A stretch of DNA of 7,877 nt. Source: DASPOJ01 sp049790315. Its GTDB lineage: Bacteria; Acidobacteriota; Terriglobia; Acidiferrales; UBA7541. Position 1 is the stretch's first letter. The number at the start of each line of letters is the position of its first letter. Positions 1 to 5,960 of this stretch are shown here, in pieces. The DNA lies in assembly GCA_049790315.1 (NCBI GenBank), contig JBAQYV010000016.1, forward strand, positions 1 through 7,877, written 5' to 3'. The notes under the pieces were generated by a model. It was not told the origin of the DNA. It saw only the letters and a list, made by a program, of their open reading frames with translations, and did no database searches. Made by a program: the position numbers and the translations under genes.

Positions 1-1
1 G

Positions 2-409
2 CCAGGAGTCGAGCCGGCCCCGCCGGAAAGCGCGCGCCCCGCGCTCGCACCAACGCATCCCGCGCGGCTCCGCGTTCTGATCGAAGTGCGCCTCGATGCC
101 GCTCCCACAAAATCCGGCGTTCGCGAAGAAGATATCGACGCCCTGGCCGACGCCGTGCTCGCGCTCCCGCACCTGGAATTGCGCGGCCTGATGGGCGTTC
201 CTCCGCCGATGGGCGCTGCCGAGCGCGCCCGCCCCGCATTCGCCCGCCTGCGCGAACTTCGTGACGCCCTCTCGCGCCGCATTGGCGCGCCGCTGCCAGT
301 CCTGTCGATGGGGATGTCCCACGATTACGAGGTCGCGATCGAAGAAGGTTCCACCGAAGTCCGCATCGGCTCCGCAATCTTCGGCGATCGAAAAACCAAA
401 GGCCCGTAG
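2..409 (+). CDS. YggS/PROSC-family PLP-binding protein, C-terminal part (5' end outside window)
   Basis: This is the C-terminal ~135 residues of a YggS/PROSC-family (COG0325) protein, a cytosolic single-domain PLP carrier related to the N-terminal barrel of alanine racemase; the family acts in vitamin B6 and amino/keto-acid homeostasis and has no firmly known catalytic reaction. The frame is open from base 2, so the gene starts upstream; the ATG at 86 lies inside a conserved beta strand and is not the start. Visible family signatures are the VLIEV strand followed by TKSG, the LRGLMGVPPP segment, SMGMSHDYEVAIEEGST and the closing VRIGSAIFG, which contain the Ser and Arg residues that contact PLP phosphate and pyridine nitrogen. 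A Pro/Ala-rich stretch (about bases 2-75) precedes the VLIEV strand and looks longer than in E. coli YggS. The family call is firm; the gene is partial. Confidence 0.93.
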   Translation, partial: PGVEPAPPESARPALAPTHPARLRVLIEVRLDAAPTKSGVREEDIDALADAVLALPHLELRGLMGVPPPMGAAERARPAFARLRELRDALSRRIGAPLPVLSMGMSHDYEVAIEEGSTEVRIGSAIFGDRKTKGP

Positions 410-506
410 CGTTTTCTGCGCCCCTGAGGAAGCCCCGGCGGGGCGATACGGCACCTTGGCACTAACTCCTTTTCGTTGCGATCACGATGATCTCATCCGC
501 CGTCGC

Positions 507-929
507 TCACGCCCGCGCCGGCATCGGACGCTCGTGCAGAATCATCCACGACGTGCCGAACTTGTCCCTCAGCATGCTGAATCGAAACGCAAAAAACGTT
601 TCTTCCATCGGCATGAATATCTCGCCGCCGTCAGCGAGCAGCTTATGAATCCGCTCCGCTTCCTCGTTGCTGTCCAAGCTAAGCGTCAAATAGGCGCTGC
701 GCATCGGCTGGAAGCGATCCGGCGGCGCGTCGCTAGCCATAATCTCCGTATCTGCGATCACAATCCGCGCGTGCAGCACCGCATCCTTCATCCCCGGCGG
801 CGCTTTGTTCGGCTCCGGCATCTGCCCAAACGTCATCATCGACGTAATCTTCCCGCCCAAATGCTTTTCGTAAAATTGAAGAGCCTGCCTGCAGTTTCCG
901 CCGTAGTTAAGATATGTGCGTAGTCTCAT
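507..929 (-). CDS. VOC superfamily (PhnB-like / glyoxalase-fold) protein
   Basis: A 140-residue cytosolic protein of the vicinal oxygen chelate superfamily, PhnB-like subgroup. The function of most such proteins is unknown; relatives include glyoxalases, dioxygenases and antibiotic-binding proteins. The N-terminal RTYLNYGGNCRQALQFYEKHLGG (residues ~4-26) is the typical first beta-alpha unit. Then come DAVLHARIVIADTEIMASD (~49-67), AYLTLSLDSNEEAERIHKLLADGG (~79-102) and the closing FRFSMLRDKFGTSWMI (~115-130). The length fits a complete family member. The ATG at 929 is preferred over an upstream in-frame ATG at 1007 because homology begins there and an AAAGGTGG ribosome binding site (bases 939-946) sits 9 nt upstream. 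It lies 123 bp downstream of the broken permease on the same strand; no clear promoter of its own was seen. The metal ligands cannot be assigned with certainty, so no substrate is proposed. Confidence 0.9.
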   Translation of the reverse strand: MRLRTYLNYGGNCRQALQFYEKHLGGKITSMMTFGQMPEPNKAPPGMKDAVLHARIVIADTEIMASDAPPDRFQPMRSAYLTLSLDSNEEAERIHKLLADGGEIFMPMEETFFAFRFSMLRDKFGTSWMILHERPMPARA

Positions 930-938
930 CGCCGTGTC

Positions 939-946
939 CCACCTTT
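939..946 (-). promoter_or_regulatory. Ribosome binding site of the VOC gene
   Basis: AAAGGTGG on the minus strand, 9 nt before the ATG at 929. It decides the start of the VOC protein: the longer in-frame version beginning at 1007 would add 26 residues with no family similarity. Confidence 0.7.
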
Positions 947-1052
947 CGATGATCTGGCCGGGCAGGGAAGCCAACGCGCTCCCGCCTTCGACCGAGCGCG
1001 TTCCCATTCATCCTAACTCACGGCTTGAAGAAAAACACGATTGCCCGCGCAC

Positions 1053-1336
1053 CTACTCGTATCGCAGCGCCACCATTGGATCGACGCGGGCCGCCCGCCG
1101 GGCACGGAACAGGCAGGCGACCAATCCAACGCGTGCCACAACTGCTCCAGCCAAACCAACCTCCACACCGCACGTGTGTCTTCCTTCACGCGCATCACAT
1201 TCCCGAACTTTCGCAGCGCCGCATAGCGCGCTTCGTCCGGAGACATCCCGCGCGCGATGTTGTCCTGCGTCTCCCGCTCAATGTGATCGAGAATCTCCTG
1301 GTCGAGTCCGTCGAGCATACGGTCGCGGCGCGTCAC
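1053..1336 (-). pseudogene. ADOP/MacB-type ABC transporter permease, gutted by a large internal deletion and frame change
   Basis: Two ends of an acidobacterial ADOP-type (MacB/FtsX-related) permease are joined with the body missing. The first ~68 codons (1336 to ~1133) read as the family's cytoplasmic N-terminus: LDQEILDHIERETQDNIARGMSPDEARYAALRKFGNV, then RVKEDTR and WLEQLWH. In intact proteins this leads into the first membrane helix. Here, around 1131-1133, the sequence jumps to another frame that reads VGLVACLFRARRAARVDPMVALRYE and a stop at 1053-1055, the standard end of this family. Intact members are about 800-900 residues, so roughly 700 residues (the transmembrane and periplasmic domains) are absent. 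In the N-terminal frame translation would run through unrelated residues to a stop at 1013. The start is taken as the GTG at 1336, which overlaps the PadR stop (GTGA) and has AGGAAG 7 nt upstream; an ATG at 1318 is the alternative. No transport function can remain. Confidence 0.88.
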
Positions 1337-1695
1337 GGTTTGTCTTCCTGCTTCGCCGGCCGCAGAATCCGCGCAATCGCTCCCGCGAATCTGCCCCACT
1401 TGCTCGTCTCCACCACCAGTTGCCGCCGTCCCTTGGCGGTCAGTCGATAGAATTTGGCGCGCCGATTGTTTTCCGACGTGCCGTCTTCGACGGAAATCCA
1501 TCCCCGCTTAATCAGCCGATGCAGCGCCGGATAAAGCGATCCCTGTTCGACTTGCAGCACATCGTCGGACCTGAACTCGATTGCTTTCGCGATGGCATGC
1601 CCATGCGCCGGCCCCAGCAGCAGCGTCCGCAGAATCAGCAAGTCCAGCGTGCCCTGCAGCAGCTCGATGCGTTCGTCCTGTTCTTTGGTAGACAT
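1333..1695 (-). CDS. PadR-family winged-helix transcriptional repressor
   Basis: A 120-residue PadR-family DNA-binding regulator, short subfamily, which acts as a dimer and normally represses its own operon and the adjacent transporter. The N-terminal helix LLQGTLDLLILRTLLLGPAHGHAIAKAI (~12-39) starts the winged-helix domain. GSLYPALHRLIKRGWI (~52-67) is the recognition-helix region, and RRAKFYRLTAKGRRQL (~78-93) is the wing. A short C-terminal helix (~94-116) would serve dimerisation. Its stop codon overlaps the start of the ADOP permease remnant, the usual acidobacterial PadR-ADOP arrangement, so its normal partner here is dead. No Shine-Dalgarno lies at the expected distance before the ATG at 1695, and a promoter ends almost at the start codon, suggesting a leaderless transcript. 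A perfect inverted repeat spans that promoter (see separate entry). The gene appears intact. Confidence 0.95.
   Translation of the reverse strand: MSTKEQDERIELLQGTLDLLILRTLLLGPAHGHAIAKAIEFRSDDVLQVEQGSLYPALHRLIKRGWISVEDGTSENNRRAKFYRLTAKGRRQLVVETSKWGRFAGAIARILRPAKQEDKP
1344..1349 (-). promoter_or_regulatory. Ribosome binding site for the permease remnant, inside the padR-type gene
   Basis: AGGAAG on the minus strand, 7 nt before the GTG at 1336. It lies within the last codons of the PadR gene and supports GTG, rather than the ATG at 1318, as the permease start, with stop/start overlap and probable translational coupling. Confidence 0.5.
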
Positions 1696-1730
1696 TCTAC
1701 GGGAGGCTACGCCCCTTCCAGTAGAATGTC
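1691..1730. promoter_or_regulatory. Perfect 10-bp inverted repeat over the PadR promoter, candidate autoregulatory operator
   Basis: GACATTCTAC (1691-1700) and GTAGAATGTC (1721-1730) are exact reverse complements, separated by 20 bp. One arm overlaps the -35 hexamer and the other covers the predicted transcription start and the PadR start codon. The centre-to-centre distance is 30 bp, close to three helical turns, so both arms would face the same side of the DNA. Autorepression through a palindromic operator is typical for PadR proteins; assigning this site to this protein is inference from position and symmetry. In RNA from a further upstream start it could also form a hairpin hiding the start codon. 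Confidence 0.6.
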
Positions 1731-1732
1731 AA
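1704..1732 (-). promoter_or_regulatory. Candidate sigma70-type promoter of the PadR gene
   Basis: On the minus strand a perfect -35 TTGACA (1727-1732) is followed after 17 bp by TAGCCT (1704-1709), a poor -10 match. Transcription would begin near 1697, only about 0-3 nt before the ATG at 1695, which fits the lack of a ribosome binding site. The alternative hexamer TAGAAT (1694-1699) overlaps the start codon and would put initiation inside the gene. Confidence 0.5.
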
Positions 1733-1815
1733 GGGGAGTATGCCTATCAAGAAGGCGGCCATGTTCGCACGAGTTGTAGCGGCGGCGTCGCGGCAGGCAT
1801 CGGATCGTCGGGAAT

Positions 1816-1843
1816 TTGTACTAGCTGCCTACTGTGTTAAAGT
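1816..1843 (+). promoter_or_regulatory. Weak candidate promoter upstream of the DUF4034 gene
   Basis: TTGTAC (1816-1821), 16 bp, then TAAAGT (1838-1843), about 30 bp before the GTG start at 1874. Both hexamers match the consensus only partly. It is the best candidate in the 178-bp divergent gap between the PadR gene and this gene. Confidence 0.3.
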
Positions 1844-1860
1844 GCCACCGGCCAACGGTT

Positions 1861-1866
1861 CAGGAG
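1861..1866 (+). promoter_or_regulatory. Ribosome binding site fixing a GTG start
   Basis: CAGGAG, 7 nt before the GTG at 1874. It supports a non-ATG start that gives a complete signal peptide. Confidence 0.7.
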
Positions 1867-1873
1867 CGTCCCA

Positions 1874-3742
1874 GTGCTCTCGCTTAAGCCTGCCACGCGC
1901 GCGTTAATTGTCTTCGCCTTCGCGTCCGTTTTGCTCGCCGCGCAGCATCCCAGCAAAATATATCCGGCATTGTCGCCGCGCATTCCCGCGCAGCAGACGG
2001 CCACGCCTCCCGCAAACGACGAAGACGCGGACGCCGATTCCGACACCGCAAAAACTTTCCAAGTTTACGTACGCGATCTCCTTGATAAAGAAAACTTCCC
2101 GAAGCTCGAAGAAATCGCAGCCACCGCCCGTTCGCAAAAATCGCGATTCCCCGGCGGCGCGTGGAAGCTGCACACCTTCTATGGAGTTCTGCGGACCCCG
2201 GGTTCCCGCGCCGCAACCGACGCCGATTGGAACCAGCACATCGATCGCCTGCAGCGCTGGATTGACGCCGCGCCCGATTCCATCACCCCTCGCGTGGCCC
2301 TGGCTGAAGCGTATCTGCAATTTGCGTGGAAAGCCCGCGGCAACGGGTCCGGGGACTCCGTTACCGGCGAAGCCTGGCAGCTCTTCCAGCAAAGAGCGCA
2401 GAAGGCGCAGGACATTCTGGAGAAGGCTCGATCGCTTTCCGCGAAAGATCCTGAATGGTACAGGACGATGCAAACTGTCTGCCTTGCGCAGCAATGGGAC
2501 AACCAGCGCGCGGCGAAGCTACTTGAGGAGGCGATCGCTTTCGAGCCTGCCTACTACTATTTTTATACGGCGCACGCGAACTATCTGCTGCCGAAGTGGA
2601 ATGGAGAACCGGGTGGTTCGGAGTTGTTCGCGAAAAATATTGCCGACCGCGTCGGCGGGCCGGAAGGCGACTCCATTTATTTCCAATTGGCGCTCAGCCT
2701 GAATTGTTGCAAGAACAAAGCGCAGGCGCCCGCCCTATCGTGGGACCGTGTAAAACAAGGTTTCGCCTCGCTCGAACAACTCTACGGCAGCACAAACTTT
2801 GAGCGAAACGCGGTCGCGTTTATGGCCGTTCGCCAGGGCGATCAGGCCTTCGCGCAGCAGCTTTTCGCGCGCATCGGCGACAATTGGAGCGAGCGAGTTT
2901 GGCGCACCGAAGAAAGATTTGAGAACAGCAAAGATTCCCTGAGTCAAAACTCCGCCGCTCCGGCTCCAGCTTCCCAAAGAGAATCCACTTCAGACCTTGT
3001 CGACCGGATGACGCCGCAGCAGAAGCAGCAATTCGCCAACGCCGGAAATCTTTCGACCGCGCACGATGACGCCGGCGCATCCGCGATCTATAAGCAATTG
3101 CTCGATGAAATACCCGGCGACGCGGTCCTTTCAAAATTTGCCGGCGAGGCCGCGCTCAATTCCGGCGACGCAACCTTCGCACTGAGCGCGCTGAAGCCTG
3201 TCACGCAAGCCGATCCTGACGATTGGCAAGCTGCGGCTCTCCTCACCCGTGCTTGCGCCGAATCCGGCGATGCGCCCTGCCGCGATTCCGGGATCGCGCA
3301 CATGCTGGATTTATACAGCCGTGGCCTCACGCCCGCGGGAATGCAGCGATACATTGTGGAACGCGTGAAAGTCGCAGAAAACACGTTGCTGATCTGGACG
3401 TCGCTCTTTCCCTGGGGAATCTACAAGGTGTATGCCACGGGACAAGTGATTGACGGCAATGGCAAGGAATTTTTCCAGGCGACCCTCGAAAGTTCTGACG
3501 GCGATCAGCCTCTCTTTGCCAGGCAGCATCCCGAAGAGGCCGCCAAAGGGATTCGCGAATTCTCGATGGATGGTTATCTTGAGACCGGCCTCAACGCCAA
3601 CGGGCAGCGCACGCAGACTCATTTCACTTTCGAGTTTTTTGTCGGCCAGCCGCCCTATGAAACCATCCGGAGCGAATTCATCGCCATCGCAACCGGAAAA
3701 GCATCTCCCATGAGCAAGACGACCGGCCTGATCGTCCGCTAG
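1874..3742 (+). CDS. Exported DUF4034/TPR-like protein with uncharacterised C-terminal domain
   Basis: A 622-residue protein of unknown function, predicted to be exported. It starts at GTG with CAGGAG 7 nt upstream. Residues 1-23 form a signal peptide (basic residues K5 and R9, then ALIVFAFASVLLAA, cleavage probably before Q24). A Pro/Ala/Asp-rich acidic linker follows to ~60. Residues ~60-345 resemble DUF4034: AWKLHTFYGVLRTPG, HIDRLQRWIDAAPDSITPRVALAEAYLQFAWKARG, DPEWYRTMQTVCLAQQWD and FEPAYYYFYTAHANYLLPKWNGEPG. A low-complexity Ser/Ala linker spans ~353-373. Residues ~380-470 look like degenerate tetratricopeptide helices (SAIYKQLLDEIPGDAVLSKFAGEAALNSGD). The last ~130 residues appear beta-rich (TLLIWTSLFPWGIYKVYATGQVIDGNGKEF) and are not recognised. 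No catalytic motif was seen, so protein binding is the likeliest role. It is divergent from the PadR gene and followed 86 bp later by a peptidase gene. Confidence 0.85.
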   Translation: MLSLKPATRALIVFAFASVLLAAQHPSKIYPALSPRIPAQQTATPPANDEDADADSDTAKTFQVYVRDLLDKENFPKLEEIAATARSQKSRFPGGAWKLHTFYGVLRTPGSRAATDADWNQHIDRLQRWIDAAPDSITPRVALAEAYLQFAWKARGNGSGDSVTGEAWQLFQQRAQKAQDILEKARSLSAKDPEWYRTMQTVCLAQQWDNQRAAKLLEEAIAFEPAYYYFYTAHANYLLPKWNGEPGGSELFAKNIADRVGGPEGDSIYFQLALSLNCCKNKAQAPALSWDRVKQGFASLEQLYGSTNFERNAVAFMAVRQGDQAFAQQLFARIGDNWSERVWRTEERFENSKDSLSQNSAAPAPASQRESTSDLVDRMTPQQKQQFANAGNLSTAHDDAGASAIYKQLLDEIPGDAVLSKFAGEAALNSGDATFALSALKPVTQADPDDWQAAALLTRACAESGDAPCRDSGIAHMLDLYSRGLTPAGMQRYIVERVKVAENTLLIWTSLFPWGIYKVYATGQVIDGNGKEFFQATLESSDGDQPLFARQHPEEAAKGIREFSMDGYLETGLNANGQRTQTHFTFEFFVGQPPYETIRSEFIAIATGKASPMSKTTGLIVR

Positions 3743-3759
3743 CTCTCGTCCGCCGCCGC

Positions 3760-3768
3760 TGCTAAAAT
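3760..3768 (+). promoter_or_regulatory. Candidate extended -10 promoter for the M24 peptidase gene
   Basis: TGCTAAAAT: a TGN extension plus TAAAAT (5 of 6 to consensus), about 60 bp before the ATG at 3829. No -35 of quality is present, as is common for extended -10 promoters. It suggests the peptidase gene is at least partly independent of the DUF4034 gene. Confidence 0.45.
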
Positions 3769-3828
3769 CCTCAGCGTTTGCGCCACAGGGGGGAGCCGGA
3801 CCGCAAATTCTCCTCAGGTCCGCCGATC

Positions 3829-5004
3829 ATGCTCGATATCCCGGCAATTCAGAAAGCGTTACGCGAGCAATCGCTTGACGCCTGGCTCTTCTACGATTTT
3901 CACCATCGCGATCCGATCGCTACGCACGTCCTCGGCCTCGGCGCCGGAATGTTCACGCGCCGCTGGTTTTATTTGATTCCCGCAAAGGGCGCGCCGCGCA
4001 AACTCGTGCACAAAATCGAATCGCGCGCGCTCGATTCGCTGCCCGGCGCAAAACTCGAATACGCCAGTCTCGAAGAACTCGAATCCAATTTGCGCCGCCT
4101 GCTCAGCCGCGCGCCCCGCGTAGCCATGCAGTATTCGCCGCGCAACGCCATCCCATACGTTTCGATGGTTGACGCCGGCACAATCGAAATGGTCCGCCGC
4201 GCGGGTGCGAAAGTTGTCAGCTCAGCCGATCTCGTGCAGCGCTTTGAGGCTACTTGGTCCGCCGAGCAATTCCGCTCGCACGAAGCTGCGGGTCGCGTGG
4301 TCGATCGCGTCACGCAAGAAGCCTTTGCGCGCGCCGCGAGCATCGTCCGCGCGGGCGGCTCAATTTCCGAATTCGAGTTGCAGCAATGGATCCTCGATCA
4401 ATTTCGCGCCGGTGGTGTCGTCACCGAAGAGCCGCCCATCGTCGCCGTCGGCCCGCATTCCGGCGATCCGCACTATGAGCCCACCGCCGCCGCATCGTCG
4501 CCCATCCGCGCCGGCGATTTGCTCCTGCTCGATATGTGGGCGAAAACGCAAGCGTCCGACAGCGTCTACTACGACATCACCTGGGTCGGTTTTCTCGGCG
4601 CGCAAGTTCCCGAAAAATATGTCAAAGTTTTCGCCGTCGTCCGCGCCGCGCGCGATGCCGCCATCGCCTTCGTGCAACAATCCGTGAAAGCGCGCCGCGC
4701 AATTCAAGGCTGGCAAGTCGATCGCGCCGCGCGCGATGTAATCCGCAAAGCGAAGTACGCGAAACAATTTGTCCATCGCACCGGGCACAGCATTGGGCAA
4801 ACCGTCCACGGCAATGGTGCGAATATGGACAGTCTCGAAACGCGCGACATTCGCCAAATTCTCGCGCATACTTGCTTTTCGATCGAGCCGGGCATTTATC
4901 TTCCCGAGTTCGGAATACGAAGCGAGGTCAACGTTTTTGTCGACGACCGCGAAGCGCGAGTCACAGGCCCGATCCAGACAGAAATCTTGACTCTGCTGGG
5001 ATAG
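3829..5004 (+). CDS. M24-family metallopeptidase (Xaa-Pro dipeptidase/aminopeptidase-like)
   Basis: A 391-residue cytosolic pita-bread metallopeptidase of family M24, with the two-domain layout of creatinase/prolidase/aminopeptidase P enzymes that remove or cleave N-terminal Xaa-Pro units. Residues ~1-150 are the creatinase-like N-terminal domain (LREQSLDAWLFYDFHHRDPIA). From ~155 the catalytic domain follows. All five dinuclear metal ligands are visible: D235 (LLLLDMWAK), D249 (YYDITW), H320 (RTGHSIG), E353 (FSIEPGIYLP) and E366 (IRSEVNVFV). The second conserved histidine is in QTVHGNG. The two Asp ligands are 14 residues apart rather than the usual 11. The ATG at 3829 begins the recognisable homology; a TTG at 3778 would add 17 unlikely residues. 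An AGG at 3816-3818 is only a weak ribosome site. Substrate preference cannot be read from the sequence, but activity is expected. Confidence 0.93.
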   Translation: MLDIPAIQKALREQSLDAWLFYDFHHRDPIATHVLGLGAGMFTRRWFYLIPAKGAPRKLVHKIESRALDSLPGAKLEYASLEELESNLRRLLSRAPRVAMQYSPRNAIPYVSMVDAGTIEMVRRAGAKVVSSADLVQRFEATWSAEQFRSHEAAGRVVDRVTQEAFARAASIVRAGGSISEFELQQWILDQFRAGGVVTEEPPIVAVGPHSGDPHYEPTAAASSPIRAGDLLLLDMWAKTQASDSVYYDITWVGFLGAQVPEKYVKVFAVVRAARDAAIAFVQQSVKARRAIQGWQVDRAARDVIRKAKYAKQFVHRTGHSIGQTVHGNGANMDSLETRDIRQILAHTCFSIEPGIYLPEFGIRSEVNVFVDDREARVTGPIQTEILTLLG

Positions 5005-5015
5005 CGGCCGCGGGC

Positions 5016-5021
5016 TATACT
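5016..5021 (+). promoter_or_regulatory. Candidate -10 box upstream of the DUF6677-like gene
   Basis: TATACT (5 of 6 to consensus) 12 bp after the M24 stop. The hexamer at 17-bp spacing (CTGCTG, 4993-4998) is a poor -35, and a better one (TTGACT, 4987-4992) is too far at 23 bp. It would give a leader of about 65 nt. Confidence 0.35.
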
Positions 5022-5094
5022 TGTAACCCGCTGGGAAAAATGCTGATCGCAGTATTCGCGCGATGTGGCCAAACGAAATGGCGGCGAGAGAATA

Positions 5095-5517
5095 GTGACG
5101 GAAACAAAAGCAGTGCACGCAAGCCACAATAAAAGTGAAGCGCCGCCGAGCACCGCGCGCGGATTAGCCGCGGCCGTCTGCGCCTGGCTCGTGCCCGGAC
5201 TCGGCCACGCCATGCTTCGCAGATGGGGCAAAGCCGTCGCGTATTTCGTCGCCGTCGGCGTGCTTGCCGCGGCCGGCCTTGCGATGCGCGGCGATGTTTT
5301 GCCATCGTCGAGCCAGGATGCGTTCGATCGCCTGGGTTTTGTCGCCGACCTTGGCACTGGCGGATTTTATTTTTTCTCGAAAACGCTCGAGCCCGCCGGC
5401 CCCGACGACTCAAAAGCCGCCGGCGATTACGGCACGCGCATTTTCGCCACCGCCGGTGTCCTGAATTTTCTGATTATTTTGGAAGCGTACGAGATCGGCC
5501 GCCGCAATCGCGCCTGA
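5095..5517 (+). CDS. Small integral membrane protein, DUF6677-like
   Basis: A 140-residue hydrophobic protein resembling the acidobacterial DUF6677 family, of unknown function. After a polar N-terminus, residues ~23-40 form a hydrophobic segment with a family-like VPGLGHAMLRRWGKA motif, ~44-63 is a clear membrane helix (VAYFVAVGVLAAAGLAM), ~64-113 is a loop, and ~116-134 is a last hydrophobic segment (FATAGVLNFLIILEAYEIG), whose GVLNFLIILEAY ending is the most family-like part. The GTG at 5095 is preferred because GGCGG-GAG-type purine-rich sequence precedes it; a GTG at 5065 would add 10 residues and has no ribosome site. It follows the M24 gene by 90 bp and precedes another small membrane protein by 77 bp, suggesting a shared role at the membrane. 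The family name is from recognition, not a search. Confidence 0.78.
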   Translation: MTETKAVHASHNKSEAPPSTARGLAAAVCAWLVPGLGHAMLRRWGKAVAYFVAVGVLAAAGLAMRGDVLPSSSQDAFDRLGFVADLGTGGFYFFSKTLEPAGPDDSKAAGDYGTRIFATAGVLNFLIILEAYEIGRRNRA

Positions 5518-5594
5518 TCCGAATTTGAAGTGTGCGAATTGTTTGGCTGTTACAGTTTTGGAGACGCGCACATTTTGAGGTGTGCTCACAATCG

Positions 5595-5768
5595 ATGCTG
5601 AATCATTTTCAATCCATGCTGATCTTCGCGTTTTGCGTGTCGTTGGCGTTCGCGTTCTTGTCCAAGCGTCGCCTGCGCGAGCGCGTCCGCTACACCGTGT
5701 GGGCCTTCCTCGCGTTCCTGTTGGTCGCCATCGGAATCGGCTGGCTGATGCTTCCGTTCTCGCACTAG
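5595..5768 (+). CDS. Very small two-helix membrane protein, unknown function
   Basis: A 57-residue protein with two predicted membrane helices: SMLIFAFCVSLAFAFLSK (~7-24) and TVWAFLAFLLVAIGIGWLML (~33-52), joined by a strongly basic loop KRRLRERVRY that should face the cytoplasm, giving both ends outside. No family is recognised. A real gene is supported by the clean helix-loop-helix pattern in this frame only, and by its position 77 bp after another membrane protein gene on the same strand. The ATG at 5595 is preferred; GAGG at 5577-5580 is 14 nt upstream, slightly far. An ATG at 5616 or 5532 is possible. A TGTTACAGT element (5548-5556) could serve as a weak extended -10 promoter. Confidence 0.65.
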   Translation: MLNHFQSMLIFAFCVSLAFAFLSKRRLRERVRYTVWAFLAFLLVAIGIGWLMLPFSH

Positions 5769-5887
5769 CGCTACTCGGTGGCGGCGTAATTGGCGGGAAC
5801 AGGATTTTGAAGCGATCTGGCTTTCGCCGCTCCCGCACTGGCATTGGCGGCAACGCGTTTCTGAATCGAACCTGCCGGCGCTACTCG
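5768..5887 (+). repeat. Degenerate ~55-bp direct repeat in the gap before the tRNA
   Basis: Bases 5789-5817 and 5843-5871 align at 22 of 29 positions with an offset of 54 bp (shared core ATTGGCGG.AAC, then TGAA.CGA). The 10-mer GCGCTACTCG occurs at 5768-5777 and again at 5878-5887, with a degenerate counterpart (CGCTCCCG, 5828-5835) between, consistent with two and a half decayed units. No open frame is conserved across the units. Function unknown; chance similarity in GC-rich DNA cannot be excluded. Confidence 0.35.
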
Positions 5888-5889
5888 CT

Positions 5890-5918
5890 TTGACGCATCC
5901 CGACCGAGATGCTAAATT
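5890..5918 (+). promoter_or_regulatory. Sigma70-type promoter of tRNA-Thr
   Basis: TTGACG (5890-5895, 5 of 6), a 17-bp spacer, then TAAATT (5913-5918, 4 of 6). Transcription would start near 5925, about 35 nt before the mature tRNA, leaving a short leader for RNase P to remove. This is the best-formed promoter in the window. Confidence 0.65.
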
Positions 5919-5960
5919 CAGTTTCGCGCCCGTCTTACTTCTGCGGGCGATCCACCTCGG

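Noticed and set aside
432..444. Perfect 5-bp hairpin GCCCC-GGC-GGGGC after the YggS gene, considered as a terminator
   Set aside because: Short stem with no following T run; such hairpins are frequent by chance at this GC content.
1013..1501. Single continuous 162-codon minus-strand frame across the permease remnant, read as an intact gene
   Set aside because: Its first 55 codons are out-of-frame PadR sequence and its tail after LWHA is the permease C-terminus in the wrong frame, so it is not one protein.
916..1779. Long open frame on the + strand opposite the PadR gene and permease remnant
   Set aside because: It is antisense to recognisable PadR and ADOP coding sequence, has Arg/Pro/Ser-rich composition and no family pattern; a GC-rich shadow frame.
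1908..2702. 264-codon + strand frame within the DUF4034 gene
   Set aside because: Highly Arg/Ser/Pro-rich translation shifted one base from a frame with a signal peptide and family motifs.
4643..4739. Two copies of a 16-bp GC-rich word encoding RAARD in the M24 gene
   Set aside because: They encode ordinary helix residues with preferred GC-rich codons; no other shared sequence around them.
4360..5127. 255-codon frame antisense to the M24 peptidase gene
   Set aside because: It lies opposite catalytic M24 sequence with all metal ligands conserved on the + strand, and its own translation shows no domain pattern.
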